IMG/VR virus record: IMGVR_UViG_3300031758_000068
Location: 1-63,596 of that record
DNA: 63,596 bases
From: a virus
Reading direction: 5' to 3' (one strand)
A program made the translations under genes and the position numbers. Each line of letters opens with the position of its first letter. The stretch's first letter is position 1. The notes under the pieces were generated by a model. It made no database searches. It worked only from the letters and a program-made list of their open reading frames with translations, and was not told where the DNA came from. Positions 10,150 through 19,028 of this stretch are shown piece by piece.

Positions 10150-13100
10150 ATGAAAAAACCTGTAAGAATATATAAAGCACAGTTTGGAGCACAACAGGCT
10201 ATGCAACAGCAACAGGTACAACAACAACCACAAGTAAATGAGGAGATGTTGTATAAAGCTGCTGCTGATATGATGGCACAAGGAGCAGCTCCAGAAGAAG
10301 TGCTTAATCAGTTTGTGCAAAGTGGAGTACCTCAAGAGATGGCTAATGCAGTTATCTCAAATGTTGTAGCATATTTAAATGATGAAGATGCTTATGACAA
10401 TGCTATGAAGTCAGATGACACAGAAGCACAAGAGGAACTAGCTGCTCAAAGACAAGCTGAGGAAGAAGAAGCTGCACAGCAGTTAGCTTACAGAAAACAA
10501 ATGGAAGCTATCTATAACCAAGAAACAGATCCTGGATATGATGAGGAGGACCAAGTCATGCAACAGAATCTTATGCGCTTTGGTGGTAACCAAGTTCCTA
10601 AAAGAACTTTCTTAAAGAAGGCAATGAGTCTTATTAAGAAACAAGACGGAGGTGATGAAGAAGCAGAAGCAACTAATGTTGCAGATAGTACAGATACAGG
10701 TGAGAGAGCTGAGCGCTTGAATAATTTTATAGGTAGTGTACAAAATGCAGCTAATCAATCTTTGATGCAACAGGATGCTGAGAATATGTATGCACAGTAT
10801 CAGCAATCATTTGGTCAACCAGAAGACATGGGACAATATCCTATGGCTAGACGTGGTAGACAAATGGGTCCAGGTAGACAAGAGAGACAAGTGATGAGAG
10901 GAGTAGATAGAATACTCCGCAATATGCCAATGGGAATGACAGGACCTGGTCAAGGTTTTATGCCACCAAATGTTAATGTCTTTAACTTACCTATGATGGC
11001 TGGAGCTGGTATGCCAGATATGCGTCAGATGATGAATATGCCTGATACAGGTTACTATTCAGGAGGTCCTAGACTTGCAAACATTGATGTAAGAAAAACA
11101 GGAATCTTTGGAAGACCTAAAGAGTATACAATTACTTGGGCTAATGACGGTTACTATAATCCTGCAGTAAGACAAGATATCATTAGACAGGAACAACACA
11201 ATGAAGAGAATCAAGTCAAAGATAAGATTACTGATGATAAAGCAGCTACAACTAATACATCAACAGACAAGAATGAAGAGGTTAAGGTAGAGGAAAAGAA
11301 AGATCCTCAAGTAGCTACAGGAGCAAAGACTACAGCACAAACACCTGGTAGAGGTACAGTAGTTGCACCTGATGGTTCAGGTACTTATGTAGACAACCGT
11401 GTTGAAGCACAAGAAGAGCCATGGGCGGGAGCTTTAAGAGATAGAAATGCAGGTATGGCGGGACGCTTTGGATATGATCCTTCTGCTGTAGGTACCGCTC
11501 CTGTGAACACTGCGGGCCAATCTAAGTATATATCAAGTAACACAGGTGCTGTTGACATGAATGCAGTAGGAGCTATTACTTACTATGATCCAAATAAACC
11601 TGGGTACATGTATGTAAGTGATGGTACTAAATGGTATTATGATGCACCGGGTGGTGATATGACATTACAACCAGTTACTGATACTAAAAGGATTTCTTAT
11701 CTTAATGAGAACCTAGAAGGAGCTAATATGTATACGTTACCTTCTAAGAAAGGTTATTACTATAGACTACGTCCAGATGGCGCCTATGCTAAGTACTCTG
11801 GTAACCCCGATGATTATACACCTAGTGCAAAACCAGTACAAGTAATTAAACCTGGTGATGCTAACTATGACTACCTAAACAAGAATAAGCAATACTCTTA
11901 CTCTTATGTGGGCAAGCAACAGTTTGGTGGAAATACTAATCAAGCATCAGGGCTTACTAAGTTTGTGAATGGCGGAGATGATATCAGCATTCCAGTAACC
12001 GGAGGTAAACTTACAAATGATCCATACTTTAGAGATGGTGGTTTGTATAAGTTCCAAGGTACAGGTGATAGTCAAGTAGATGCTGGAAATACTACAACAC
12101 CTGAAGTTACTAACCAAGAGTTGTATGACTTCTTAAAGACACAAGGATACAATGTTGGTGAGTACAGAGAAGGTATTGACTACTCACAGTTAGTGGGTGG
12201 TAAAGGAAATACTGGTTATAGTGATCCTTATTTGGAAGGAAGATCTAGTATGCCATGGTATACTAGTAGTAATGCACCACAAGGAAGCTATTACCCACAA
12301 GGATACGGACCTTATGCATATGGTCAAGGATACTATCCACCAGCTATGGGGTACAATAATCCTTACATGGGTAACTACAATATGTATAACCAAGGAATGG
12401 GAGCAATGTACCCACCTTTGTTTGGAAATAGATTCGGTCCTACAGGAAAAGTGTTTGAAAGAGCAGGTTCTTGGTTGCAACAATCTGGTTTACCATTTGA
12501 CCCTACTACAGGTTTACCTATTACAGGTATGTTAGGTCAGCAACCTATGAGTAAGTTTGAAGTTACTAAGTCAGGTATGTTTGGACCTAAAGAGTTTGCA
12601 ATGTACTTTGGTGATCAAGGTGATGGTGAATACAAAGGTGCTGACTTTGGAGATTATAAAAATCCATTTACCGCAAGAGCTGAAGCAGAGGCAGCAGCTA
12701 ATGCAGGGACCTCAAAGAATCCTAAAACAGATGATAAGGGTAGAATTCTATCCTATGCTCAAGGTGATGATTATGACTTTAATCAAAATAAAGAAAATAG
12801 ACAGCAAAACAGATTAAACAGACAACTTGAAAGAGGTGTACAAAGATATGATAGACAGGCTAGACAAGATATGCAAGTACCTGAAGATATTCAGCAAGGT
12901 GTAAATGCATATCAAGGATTCAAAAATCGTGCTAATCAATCTCTTACCCGTGCCTATGGTGGTCAACAACTTCCACAAGCTCAAATGATGGGTGAATTTA
13001 ATGCTGGTGTTAGTGATATTCCTGCAGGATACTACAGAGATAATGTTACGGGTCTTATAAAGAACAACAATGGAATGACATATTCACCTTATGCTGGGTA

Positions 13101-13797
13101 TGGATACAACACAGATAAGATTATGGATACTGATTGGACTAATCAGTACATGGCTTATGGTGGTGTACCAATGGCTCAGTATGGTTTTAGTTCAGGTTCT
13201 GCTAATCAATATGGCTTTAACTATGATCCTGCTTCTATGGATTCAGAAGAAACACAATTCAATAACTGGTGGGGTGGTCTTGGTAGTTCAAGAATGGATG
13301 AAATTCTTGCTCAACAAGAACGAGAGCTTCAAGATATGAATGCTTATGATGTAGACATTGATGCTGAAAATGCTTCAATGGATGCATTTGCTGAGAGTAC
13401 AATGGCTAAGAAACAACCATGGGCAGTAAAAGGAAAAATAAAGAACATGTTTAATGTTGACTTAGAAAGAGGTGTTAATGAATTCAACAGATATGCTGGT
13501 GCTGCTCTTAATCCTTTTGAAAGAGCTGACAATAGAATATCAGCTCCTAACATGATGGAACTTACTGGGTCAGAAAGAAACTATGGTAACAAGTGGTATC
13601 AGAACAAAGGAAGAGACCCTGAAACAAATAGTGGATTGTCTTTCATAAACCAGATGGGTGCTAAACTTCAAAAGAAAGGGAACGCTCAAAAGAAAAAAGG
13701 TGGTTCTACATATAAAGAGGGTGCAGTAACTTATATGTCTGCTAAACAAGTTGAGGAATTTATTAAACAAGGTGGTAAGCTTGAATTTATAAAATAA
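10150..13797 (+). CDS. 1215-aa Gln/Tyr/Gly-rich modular virion-type protein
   Basis: Starts MKKPVRIYKAQFGAQ, a variant of the KAQFG tag, followed by a Gln-rich and acidic helical N-terminus. A unit at about 240-345 (IDVRKTGIFGRPKEY) is echoed at about 755-830 (FEVTKSGMFGPKEF), an internal duplication. Residues about 690-760 are a low-complexity segment dominated by Tyr, Gly, Pro and Asn, prion-like in composition. Further tag variants are LPQAQMMG (941-948) and GGVPMAQYG (about 1004-1012). The C-terminus, MSAKQVEEFIKQGGKLEFIK, resembles that of gene 1. No catalytic motif is visible. It probably belongs to the same virion family as its neighbours. It has its own promoter-like box; the next ATG is 4 nt after the stop. 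Confidence 0.93.
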   Translation: MKKPVRIYKAQFGAQQAMQQQQVQQQPQVNEEMLYKAAADMMAQGAAPEEVLNQFVQSGVPQEMANAVISNVVAYLNDEDAYDNAMKSDDTEAQEELAAQRQAEEEEAAQQLAYRKQMEAIYNQETDPGYDEEDQVMQQNLMRFGGNQVPKRTFLKKAMSLIKKQDGGDEEAEATNVADSTDTGERAERLNNFIGSVQNAANQSLMQQDAENMYAQYQQSFGQPEDMGQYPMARRGRQMGPGRQERQVMRGVDRILRNMPMGMTGPGQGFMPPNVNVFNLPMMAGAGMPDMRQMMNMPDTGYYSGGPRLANIDVRKTGIFGRPKEYTITWANDGYYNPAVRQDIIRQEQHNEENQVKDKITDDKAATTNTSTDKNEEVKVEEKKDPQVATGAKTTAQTPGRGTVVAPDGSGTYVDNRVEAQEEPWAGALRDRNAGMAGRFGYDPSAVGTAPVNTAGQSKYISSNTGAVDMNAVGAITYYDPNKPGYMYVSDGTKWYYDAPGGDMTLQPVTDTKRISYLNENLEGANMYTLPSKKGYYYRLRPDGAYAKYSGNPDDYTPSAKPVQVIKPGDANYDYLNKNKQYSYSYVGKQQFGGNTNQASGLTKFVNGGDDISIPVTGGKLTNDPYFRDGGLYKFQGTGDSQVDAGNTTTPEVTNQELYDFLKTQGYNVGEYREGIDYSQLVGGKGNTGYSDPYLEGRSSMPWYTSSNAPQGSYYPQGYGPYAYGQGYYPPAMGYNNPYMGNYNMYNQGMGAMYPPLFGNRFGPTGKVFERAGSWLQQSGLPFDPTTGLPITGMLGQQPMSKFEVTKSGMFGPKEFAMYFGDQGDGEYKGADFGDYKNPFTARAEAEAAANAGTSKNPKTDDKGRILSYAQGDDYDFNQNKENRQQNRLNRQLERGVQRYDRQARQDMQVPEDIQQGVNAYQGFKNRANQSLTRAYGGQQLPQAQMMGEFNAGVSDIPAGYYRDNVTGLIKNNNGMTYSPYAGYGYNTDKIMDTDWTNQYMAYGGVPMAQYGFSSGSANQYGFNYDPASMDSEETQFNNWWGGLGSSRMDEILAQQERELQDMNAYDVDIDAENASMDAFAESTMAKKQPWAVKGKIKNMFNVDLERGVNEFNRYAGAALNPFERADNRISAPNMMELTGSERNYGNKWYQNKGRDPETNSGLSFINQMGAKLQKKGNAQKKKGGSTYKEGAVTYMSAKQVEEFIKQGGKLEFIK

Positions 13798-13801
13798 CAT
13801 T

Positions 13802-15988
13802 ATGTATTACAAAGTAAAAATCACAGCGCTTCCAGAAGCAGCATACGGTAGATCAGTTAAGACAGGTCAACAGATGAATGGTGCCCTTGCAATTCAACCT
13901 ACAGCAATGGGTGGTGCAGACATTGATCAGTACATAGGTGAGAAAGAACTCAAAGTTCAGAAGACTATTCAACCTATTGATAGAGAAAAGGCTAATGTAG
14001 AAGTTGAGAAGGGTGAAGTTGTAGTTACTGATAATGGTGATGGTATTCCAGAAACATATGTAGCCGGAGGTAAACGTCACTCAGCAGGTGGTACACCACT
14101 TAACTTACCAGATGACTCTTTCATTTTCAGTGATACTAAGTCAATGAGAATCAAAGATCCAGAAATCTTAAAGATGTTTGGTAAGAAAAAAGGTTCTTAT
14201 ACTCCAGCTGACTTAGCTAAACAGTATGATATCAATAAGTACAGACAGATACTACAAGATCCTAACTCTGATGCTATTGATAAGAAGACTGCTGATTTGA
14301 TGATCAGAAACTATACAATGAAACTTGGTGGGTTAGCCGTAGCACAAGAAGGTAAGAAAGCATTCCCACAAGGTATTCCAAAAATTTCTGAGCCATTCTT
14401 GGAAGCTATGGGTATTCAGCAAGAAGCTATCATGCCTACTTATCAACCACAGACTCAGGCACCACAGGATGAGCAAGAAATGATGGGTAATCCTGGTGAA
14501 GAAATGGCAGAACAACAAATGATGCCAGAGGATCAAATGATGATGATGCCACCACAAGACCAAGGTATGCCACCAATGGCAGCTTACGGTATGGCTATGG
14601 GTGGATATGAAATGCCATTTGCTCCTGACTATGCTTACGGTGGTTTGTTCAAAGCTGTTGAAGGAGTAGAAAGTACAACAGATGTTACTCCTTATACAGG
14701 GGGTAAAACAGTAGCTGGTAGTAAAACACCAACTGGTAAGTCTAATGCTTATGCTTCCAATAATGAACCTCTTGATCAACACTTAGGACGTTGGGAAAAG
14801 GTTGTTCCAGGTATTTCAACTATGTCAGATGCAGAAGCTCAAAAAGCAATGTATGACTGGAGCTTAGCAAATAATCCAGATGCTATTAAAGCAATGTGGA
14901 AAGAATGGGGTAATACTACAGAAGGAAAAAAATATGCATCAATTAGAGCATTAGCTCCTAATGGTGTATTCACTGATGAAGTATTAGATGATCCAGCAAA
15001 TCTTGCTATGTTACGTGCTGCTTATGTTGATGGAAAATTTGGAGCAAGACAGATCAAACCAAAAGAACCAGAACCAGAACCTGCAAAAACTGAAGAACCA
15101 AAAACTCAAGATAACACCCAGATTCAAATTACTGATAATAAACAAAGACAGCAAATACAAAGACCTGATCTATTTAATTTCCAGGCACCACCACAAATTG
15201 CTGATTCTGTACAGGCTGAGTGGACTTCACCAGACATCATGAATTACTATGGTGCCTTGAAAGATAGAAACTCATTGCGTCAGTATTTTCCATGGGCTGC
15301 TCCAATTGATATGGAAGAAATGGAACCTACTTACTTAGATCCTACTAGAGAATTAGCACAACAAAGTGAGGATGCAAACATTGCAAGTCAAGCATTGGCT
15401 ATGTTTACTGGACCAAAGGCATATTCTTCTAGAGCATCACAAATCCAAGGAGAAGGCGCTAAGCAAGCAGCAAATACACTTTCTAGATATAACAATGCTA
15501 ACGTAGGTATTGCTAATCAGTTTGAGCAAGCTAACGTAGGTATTAGAAATCAAGAGAGAGCAGCTAACCAAGCTATTAGTAAACAGATCTATGATCAGAC
15601 AGTATTGACTAATGCTAACTATGATAGAGATAAGAGATTAGCTGATAGTGTAGTGAGACAAGCATTTGCTACAGGTTGGAAGAATGCATCTGACATTGCT
15701 ATGTTGAATGCAACATCTGACCAGTATGATATTGACCCAAGAACAGGGACTGTTAGATTTATTCGTGGTAAGAAACCAAGAGCAGATAAAGCTAGGAACT
15801 TTGATGAGCTTTTTGTTTACTATAGAAGTATGGGACTGAATCCAAAAGATGCACGTGAGAATGCTAAGGCTGCATTAGGTGATTATACTGGTTATACAGG
15901 ACCTGCAAGAACAGATGATTATGACCAATATAAAGCAGGTGGTGTCTTTGTTTTAGGGCCAGGAATGTTTCCTCCACTGATCATGTAA
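13802..15988 (+). CDS. 728-aa conserved crAss-type protein with LPEAAYG tag (GGTPLNLP module)
   Basis: Starts MYYKVKITALPEAAYG, matching the start of the gene at 3411 (KFKITGLPKAQTG). Residues about 50-125 contain EVEKGEVVVTDNGDGIPE and GGKRHSAGGTPLNLPDDSF. From memory this segment recurs in uncultured crAss-like phages, but it has no known function. A Met/Gln/Pro-rich stretch follows (about 225-280), then a helical module (about 325-420) with MYDWSLANNP and AAYVDGKFG, a Pro/Glu linker (EPEPEP), and a C-terminal helical region rich in Ala, Asn and Gln (about 520-640). It ends GGVFVLGPGMFPPLIM. The likely role is virion assembly or cargo; no enzyme motif is seen. The stop lies in the second copy of the palindrome. 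Confidence 0.92.
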   Translation: MYYKVKITALPEAAYGRSVKTGQQMNGALAIQPTAMGGADIDQYIGEKELKVQKTIQPIDREKANVEVEKGEVVVTDNGDGIPETYVAGGKRHSAGGTPLNLPDDSFIFSDTKSMRIKDPEILKMFGKKKGSYTPADLAKQYDINKYRQILQDPNSDAIDKKTADLMIRNYTMKLGGLAVAQEGKKAFPQGIPKISEPFLEAMGIQQEAIMPTYQPQTQAPQDEQEMMGNPGEEMAEQQMMPEDQMMMMPPQDQGMPPMAAYGMAMGGYEMPFAPDYAYGGLFKAVEGVESTTDVTPYTGGKTVAGSKTPTGKSNAYASNNEPLDQHLGRWEKVVPGISTMSDAEAQKAMYDWSLANNPDAIKAMWKEWGNTTEGKKYASIRALAPNGVFTDEVLDDPANLAMLRAAYVDGKFGARQIKPKEPEPEPAKTEEPKTQDNTQIQITDNKQRQQIQRPDLFNFQAPPQIADSVQAEWTSPDIMNYYGALKDRNSLRQYFPWAAPIDMEEMEPTYLDPTRELAQQSEDANIASQALAMFTGPKAYSSRASQIQGEGAKQAANTLSRYNNANVGIANQFEQANVGIRNQERAANQAISKQIYDQTVLTNANYDRDKRLADSVVRQAFATGWKNASDIAMLNATSDQYDIDPRTGTVRFIRGKKPRADKARNFDELFVYYRSMGLNPKDARENAKAALGDYTGYTGPARTDDYDQYKAGGVFVLGPGMFPPLIM

Positions 15989-16002
15989 ACTTTAGAAGTT
16001 TA
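15986..16002. promoter_or_regulatory. Second copy of the stop-codon palindrome (TAAACTT-TAG-AAGTTTA)
   Basis: A perfect 7-bp inverted repeat with a 3-nt loop; the TAA stop of the upstream gene forms its left end. Its centre (15994) is 29 bp upstream of the box at 16023, exactly as at 10097 and 10126. No U-tract follows. Confidence 0.55.
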
Positions 16003-16022
16003 TTAAACTTATAAGATTTTAG

Positions 16023-16032
16023 TATATTTACA
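16023..16032 (+). promoter_or_regulatory. Putative phage promoter box TATATTTACA
   Basis: Lies 18 nt before the ATG at 16051 and differs by one base from the boxes at 10126 and 39008. It probably drives the gene at 16051 and perhaps those after it, since the next gaps are only 11 nt and then an overlap. Confidence 0.45.
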
Positions 16033-16050
16033 TATATAGAATATTAAACT

Positions 16051-19017
16051 ATGGCAACGTACCTCCAAGGCGTCCAAGACTACATTCCACAATTCCAGCC
16101 ATTCCAGCCGGATTTGAATTTGTATGCAAATGTTTTACAGACCAAGCAAACGCAGTATGATACTGCATGGAAGTCTTTAAACAAAGTATATGGGCAATAC
16201 TTCTATGCAGATCTTACACATGAAGATAATGTTGTAAGAAAAGAAGAGATCATGAAGAACATTGATTTCAACTTGCAACGTGTTGCCGGACTTGATTTAT
16301 CTCTAGAACAAAACATTGACCAAGCGGTACAAGTATTCAAGCCTTTCTATGAGGATCAATATCTGATGAAAGATATGGCCTATACAAAGAACTACATCAA
16401 TCAAATGAGTAGAGCTGACTCTTACAAAAACTCAGAAGATGAGAAGATGAGAGGAATGTATTGGCAAGATGGTGTTACAGCTATGAACTATCAGAGAGAT
16501 GAGTTTAGAAAGTCTGACATATCTGAGACACTTAACTTTCAGAATATACAGTATACACCATATGTAAATGTAAATAAGAGAGCTTTAGAGATTGCAAAAG
16601 AAGCTGACCTGAACATTGAGTCTGTAGACTTTAGTCCTGATGGTAGATGGGTAGTTACAAAAAAGAATGGAGAGCAAGTACTTGAGCCACTTAGTAAACT
16701 ATTTGAATCTCAACTAGGAAGTGATCCGGCAATTCAAGATGTATACAAGACTCAAGCTTATGTAAACCGTAAGAACTATGCATACTCAAATGCTGCACAG
16801 TTTGAAGGAGATGAAAATAAAGCTGAGATGGCATATCTGCAGGAAAGCTATGACATGCTTAAAGAGCAAAGTCAACAAAGATATAAGCAGTTACAAGAGC
16901 AGTCTACTTACTACTCTAACATGATTGCTGATGTTGAGAAACAAATAGCTAACGGTACTGCATCTCCAAGAGCTAGAATGGCATTATCTCAATACAGATC
17001 TGCTAAAGAGATTAATGACAAAGTACTTGCACGTGCTGATGAAAATAACAATACGCTCAACGGAGATAATGATAATGCTACTGCAAATACTTCAGGGAAG
17101 ATTAATCCTTACGGAGATCTTAAATCTTTGAGATGGAAAGTAGATAATGGAATGGCATCAATGTTAATGCAGAAAGACTTAGATGAAGCTGCAGAGATAT
17201 ATGCATACCGTAATGCTAAGACAAGTATAGAAGCTAACCCATATGCCGTTAATGATCAGAAGTTCCAGCATGATAGAGCTCTTGCTCAAATCCGTGGTAA
17301 CTACATGTTAGAAGCTACACGCCTTAGAAATAAAGGTGAGAAAGAAAATAACATGGATAAGGCTCTTGTTGAAGCAGGTACACACCAGTATGATCTTAAC
17401 CCTACATTACCTGATGGTAAACCTAATCCTAATTATGGTAGAGCTATTCCTATTGAAGCATATACAAAAGTAACTACTACTAAAAAATCTGACGGTACTG
17501 CATCTGGCAATTATAATGCTAGATCTATGGACAGACAGATTAGTGAGATGGAAACTAAAGAACATGCTCAACCATACTTGCAAAATGTTGCAACAATGGT
17601 AACTACTCTTGTTACTGCCGGTCAAATGACTAAACAACAAGCTAAGCAGATTCTTGGAATGGATTATAATACTTTCCAGTCTAAACTTAATGGTAGCCCT
17701 AACTGGTTTATCAGAAGAGAACTTGGTGGTAAGAAACTTGAAGGTATCCGTAATAACATGGATAGATGGATTGGTCAAAACTTTGAATCATCTGCCCTTA
17801 AGTTATATTCTACACAGTTAGCTACACTTAAGAGTTCATCAACTAAGTTTGGTGATTACATTGGTTATGTAAATGAAAGTCAAGAGTGGAGACAAAAGAC
17901 TGCTAAAGAAGCTGAAACAGAACTTTATAGACAAGGTTTCAAGTATTCTAAATACATGTATGATATTGAAGGTAACTTAAGAAGTGAAAAAGATTTCTAT
18001 GCAGCTCTTCCTCCAGAGGCTATAGAAAAATATGGATTTAAAGTTAAGGGTGCTACAGGTGCTGGTGGAATATCAGGTGTTGGTGCAAATCCAGCTGGTC
18101 AAATGCGCGGAGACATGAACCGTAAAGCAGGAGATAGATATGAGCGTGAAATAAACTATGAAGCCATGAAAAACGCACTTTCTAAAATTTATACATCTGG
18201 TCAAATTAAAGCACCAGTTATTGGTTTAGAAAAGTTTGGCACAATGAGTGGCACTGGTAAGTTTGCATATGAAGTATCATCTGCATGGATTACACCTAAA
18301 GGTATTAACACACCTAACATGGCTAGATTTGGTGAAGTACTTAGTGACTTAAACAATTTTGACTGGGGTACAGATAAAGACAATAGAGTTTCATTCAGAG
18401 GTATATCCAAATCAGACTGGAATTACTATGATGATAAAAGCAGAAATGATGTAGGTAAAGCTATCTTAGATAACATTGTTGCAGAAATACAAAATAATAA
18501 AACCAAAATGGGTGACTTCAGAATAGATGTTGCACCAATGGCTGTAGGAAGTGTTGAGAAAGCTGCTATCATTATTACTCCAGATGCTGAATGGCTTAAA
18601 GGATTTGTATATCAGAAAGATGCAGATGGTGGTAAAAAAGGTACTGGTATTATCAGTCCAGAACAGTATTCTCTTATTATGCAAAATGGTATTTCTTATA
18701 TCATGCCAGCAGATCAGATGACTAATAGTATGTATACAGGTGCATTTCAAACTCCTCTTGAAACTATTATTTCTAATAGTCCTACAGGTTATACATATAC
18801 AGATCCGCAAAATCCTTCTTCTACAATCAATATCAAAAAGAGTAATTCACCGGCTGGTCCATACCAGTACTCAGTTACTTATCCATATATTGATCCTGCA
18901 ACAGGTGAAGAAAAGATGGCACCTCCAGTAGTTGACTTTACAAATGACCCTAATGCTCTTAGAGATAACATGCTTAACTACTTTGAGCTTAACCAACAAG
19001 GTTTACTTGGTTTCTAA
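16051..19017 (+). CDS. 988-aa conserved crAss-like virion protein of unknown function
   Basis: Starts MATYLQGVQDYIPQFQPFQP, followed by LQTKQTQYDTAW and a GLDLSLEQNIDQA segment. I recall this N-terminus as typical of uncharacterised proteins encoded just before the giant cargo genes of crAss-like phages. The protein is mostly helical, with Gln/Glu-rich coiled-coil stretches at about 265-330, and has a more beta-rich C-terminal third (about 700-980). It lacks the LPKAQ tag and C-terminal tag of the four preceding proteins, marking a change of module type. There is no signal peptide, membrane segment or catalytic motif. It sits directly upstream of the nuclease- and polymerase-bearing giants, 11 nt before the next ATG, so a role in cargo loading or the tail is plausible but unproven. 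Confidence 0.92.
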   Translation: MATYLQGVQDYIPQFQPFQPDLNLYANVLQTKQTQYDTAWKSLNKVYGQYFYADLTHEDNVVRKEEIMKNIDFNLQRVAGLDLSLEQNIDQAVQVFKPFYEDQYLMKDMAYTKNYINQMSRADSYKNSEDEKMRGMYWQDGVTAMNYQRDEFRKSDISETLNFQNIQYTPYVNVNKRALEIAKEADLNIESVDFSPDGRWVVTKKNGEQVLEPLSKLFESQLGSDPAIQDVYKTQAYVNRKNYAYSNAAQFEGDENKAEMAYLQESYDMLKEQSQQRYKQLQEQSTYYSNMIADVEKQIANGTASPRARMALSQYRSAKEINDKVLARADENNNTLNGDNDNATANTSGKINPYGDLKSLRWKVDNGMASMLMQKDLDEAAEIYAYRNAKTSIEANPYAVNDQKFQHDRALAQIRGNYMLEATRLRNKGEKENNMDKALVEAGTHQYDLNPTLPDGKPNPNYGRAIPIEAYTKVTTTKKSDGTASGNYNARSMDRQISEMETKEHAQPYLQNVATMVTTLVTAGQMTKQQAKQILGMDYNTFQSKLNGSPNWFIRRELGGKKLEGIRNNMDRWIGQNFESSALKLYSTQLATLKSSSTKFGDYIGYVNESQEWRQKTAKEAETELYRQGFKYSKYMYDIEGNLRSEKDFYAALPPEAIEKYGFKVKGATGAGGISGVGANPAGQMRGDMNRKAGDRYEREINYEAMKNALSKIYTSGQIKAPVIGLEKFGTMSGTGKFAYEVSSAWITPKGINTPNMARFGEVLSDLNNFDWGTDKDNRVSFRGISKSDWNYYDDKSRNDVGKAILDNIVAEIQNNKTKMGDFRIDVAPMAVGSVEKAAIIITPDAEWLKGFVYQKDADGGKKGTGIISPEQYSLIMQNGISYIMPADQMTNSMYTGAFQTPLETIISNSPTGYTYTDPQNPSSTINIKKSNSPAGPYQYSVTYPYIDPATGEEKMAPPVVDFTNDPNALRDNMLNYFELNQQGLLGF

Positions 19018-19028
19018 AAATACTTAAG

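Noticed and set aside
12190-12817. Overlapping ORFs on both strands within gene 3
   Set aside because: They arise from the repetitive codons of the Tyr/Gly-rich segment and show Leu/Ile/Thr/His-rich shadow composition.
14333-14782. 149-aa leftward ORF with many His and Trp residues
   Set aside because: Antisense of Met/Gln/Pro-rich coding sequence; no recognisable domain.
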